Source of the DNA: CAYMKL01 sp964390805
Lineage (GTDB): Bacteria; Chloroflexota; Anaerolineae; VGOG01
Direction of reading: 5' to 3'
DNA: 13,480 nt
Assembly (NCBI GenBank): GCA_964390805.1
Contig: CAYMKL010000171.1
Coordinates: 1-13,480, forward strand
The notes below the pieces were generated by a model. It did no database searches, had not been told where the DNA came from, and saw only the letters and a program-made list of their open reading frames with translations. The number at the start of each line of letters is the position of its first letter. Positions within the stretch are counted from its first letter, which is position 1. The position numbers and the translations under genes are program-made. Below, in pieces: positions 13,100-13,480 of the stretch.

Positions 13100-13480
13100 C
13101 TCACCAGCTCACCTCTTTCGTGGAACGATTGCGCCTGTCGGGCATCCTGCAGACGCTGGACGTGCGCAATCAGCAGGCGATTGATGGTCAATGGACCTAC
13201 ATGGAGTTCTTGGCCCGGCTGCTGGAGGACGAGGTGGAACGCCGAGCACAGAAGCAACTGCGACTCCGTATCCTCCGGGCACGGATCAACACCACCAAGA
13301 CCCTGGAACGGTTCGACTTCAACTTCAATCCCAGCGTCAACCGGCAGCAGGTGCTCGACCTTGCGACCTGCAGCTACATTGGCCAGAAGCGAAACGCGCT
13401 CATCTGTGGTCCAACCGGTGTGGGGAAAACGCACCTGGCTCAGGCCTTGGCCCATGAGGCCTGCCGCCGAGGCTACACGG
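13090..13480 (+). CDS. istB: IS21 helper ATPase IstB (3' end outside window)
   Basis: IstB is an AAA+ ATPase related to DnaC that helps IstA choose and bend target DNA. The first 130 residues are visible. An N-terminal helical domain (1-75) contains WTYMEFLARLLEDEVERRAQ, and the Walker A motif GPTGVGKT is at 107-114. The start at 13090 overlaps the istA stop by 10 nt and has AGGAGG six bases upstream; ATG at 13096 would give the ATGA-type overlap but with a spacing of 12. Coupled translation with istA is likely. Walker B and the sensor regions are beyond the edge. Confidence 0.93.
   Translation, partial: MEMTHQLTSFVERLRLSGILQTLDVRNQQAIDGQWTYMEFLARLLEDEVERRAQKQLRLRILRARINTTKTLERFDFNFNPSVNRQQVLDLATCSYIGQKRNALICGPTGVGKTHLAQALAHEACRRGYT

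Larger units (their letters stand above)
11330..13480 (+). mobile_element. IS21-family insertion sequence, right part missing
   Basis: The element carries istA and istB with overlapping ends, the layout that defines IS21. The left end is placed at TGTCATC (11330) because IS21 ends usually begin with TG and end repeats follow at once; the exact base is uncertain by several nucleotides. Right end and target duplication lie outside the window. It is inserted about 41 bp after the thiolase stop, so it does not break that gene. Confidence 0.85.

Overview
The window looks like a chromosomal stretch from a Chloroflexota bacterium, most likely Anaerolineae-like and probably known only from metagenomes. 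The lineage is inferred from four things: a Thr/Pro-repeat lipoprotein, a secreted protein carrying an LPLV-type motif after its signal peptide, an archaeal-style upper mevalonate pathway in an otherwise bacterial gene context, and gaps full of short palindromic or tandem repeats. No rRNA, tRNA or CRISPR array was found.

Left part, minus strand (1-5633). Reading from right to left, the genes are: a secreted clan-A-type glycoside hydrolase (4224-5633); an OmpR/PhoB response regulator (3418-4110) with a very good promoter of its own; a PAS histidine kinase (2067-3233); a lipoprotein with Thr/Pro linkers around one Cys-rich domain (875-2053); a broken antitoxin remnant (623-850); and a type II toxin-antitoxin pair with an ATGA overlap (69-332 and 329-589). 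A 23-bp tandem repeat sits at the left edge.

Middle, plus strand (5812-7508): an arsenic unit. A textbook promoter (TTGACA, 17 bp, TATAAT) is followed at once by a perfect 8+8 inverted repeat that is probably the ArsR operator. Then come arsR, a 138-bp element with terminal inverted repeats and internal palindromes, arsM (arsenite methyltransferase), a 27-codon small ORF with an excellent ribosome binding site, and a strong rho-independent terminator. The regulator should repress the unit until trivalent arsenic binds, and ArsM then methylates it.

Right part, plus strand (7554-11288): the upper mevalonate pathway. It encodes class II HMG-CoA reductase, archaeal-type HMG-CoA synthase and an archaeal/SCP2-type thiolase. 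Together they convert acetyl-CoA to mevalonate via acetoacetyl-CoA and HMG-CoA. In archaea the thiolase and synthase work in a complex with a DUF35 OB-fold protein. That gene is not in the window.

Right edge (about 11330-13480): an IS21-family insertion sequence lies about 40 bp behind the thiolase. It has four 24-bp-period end repeats, a complete istA and the start of istB. It may have separated the thiolase from a DUF35 gene further right.

I found no clearly new multi-gene system. The best leads are the small ORF in the ars unit, the IR-bounded element between arsR and arsM, the thiolase active-site substitutions together with the missing DUF35 partner, and the hairpin in the hmgR leader.
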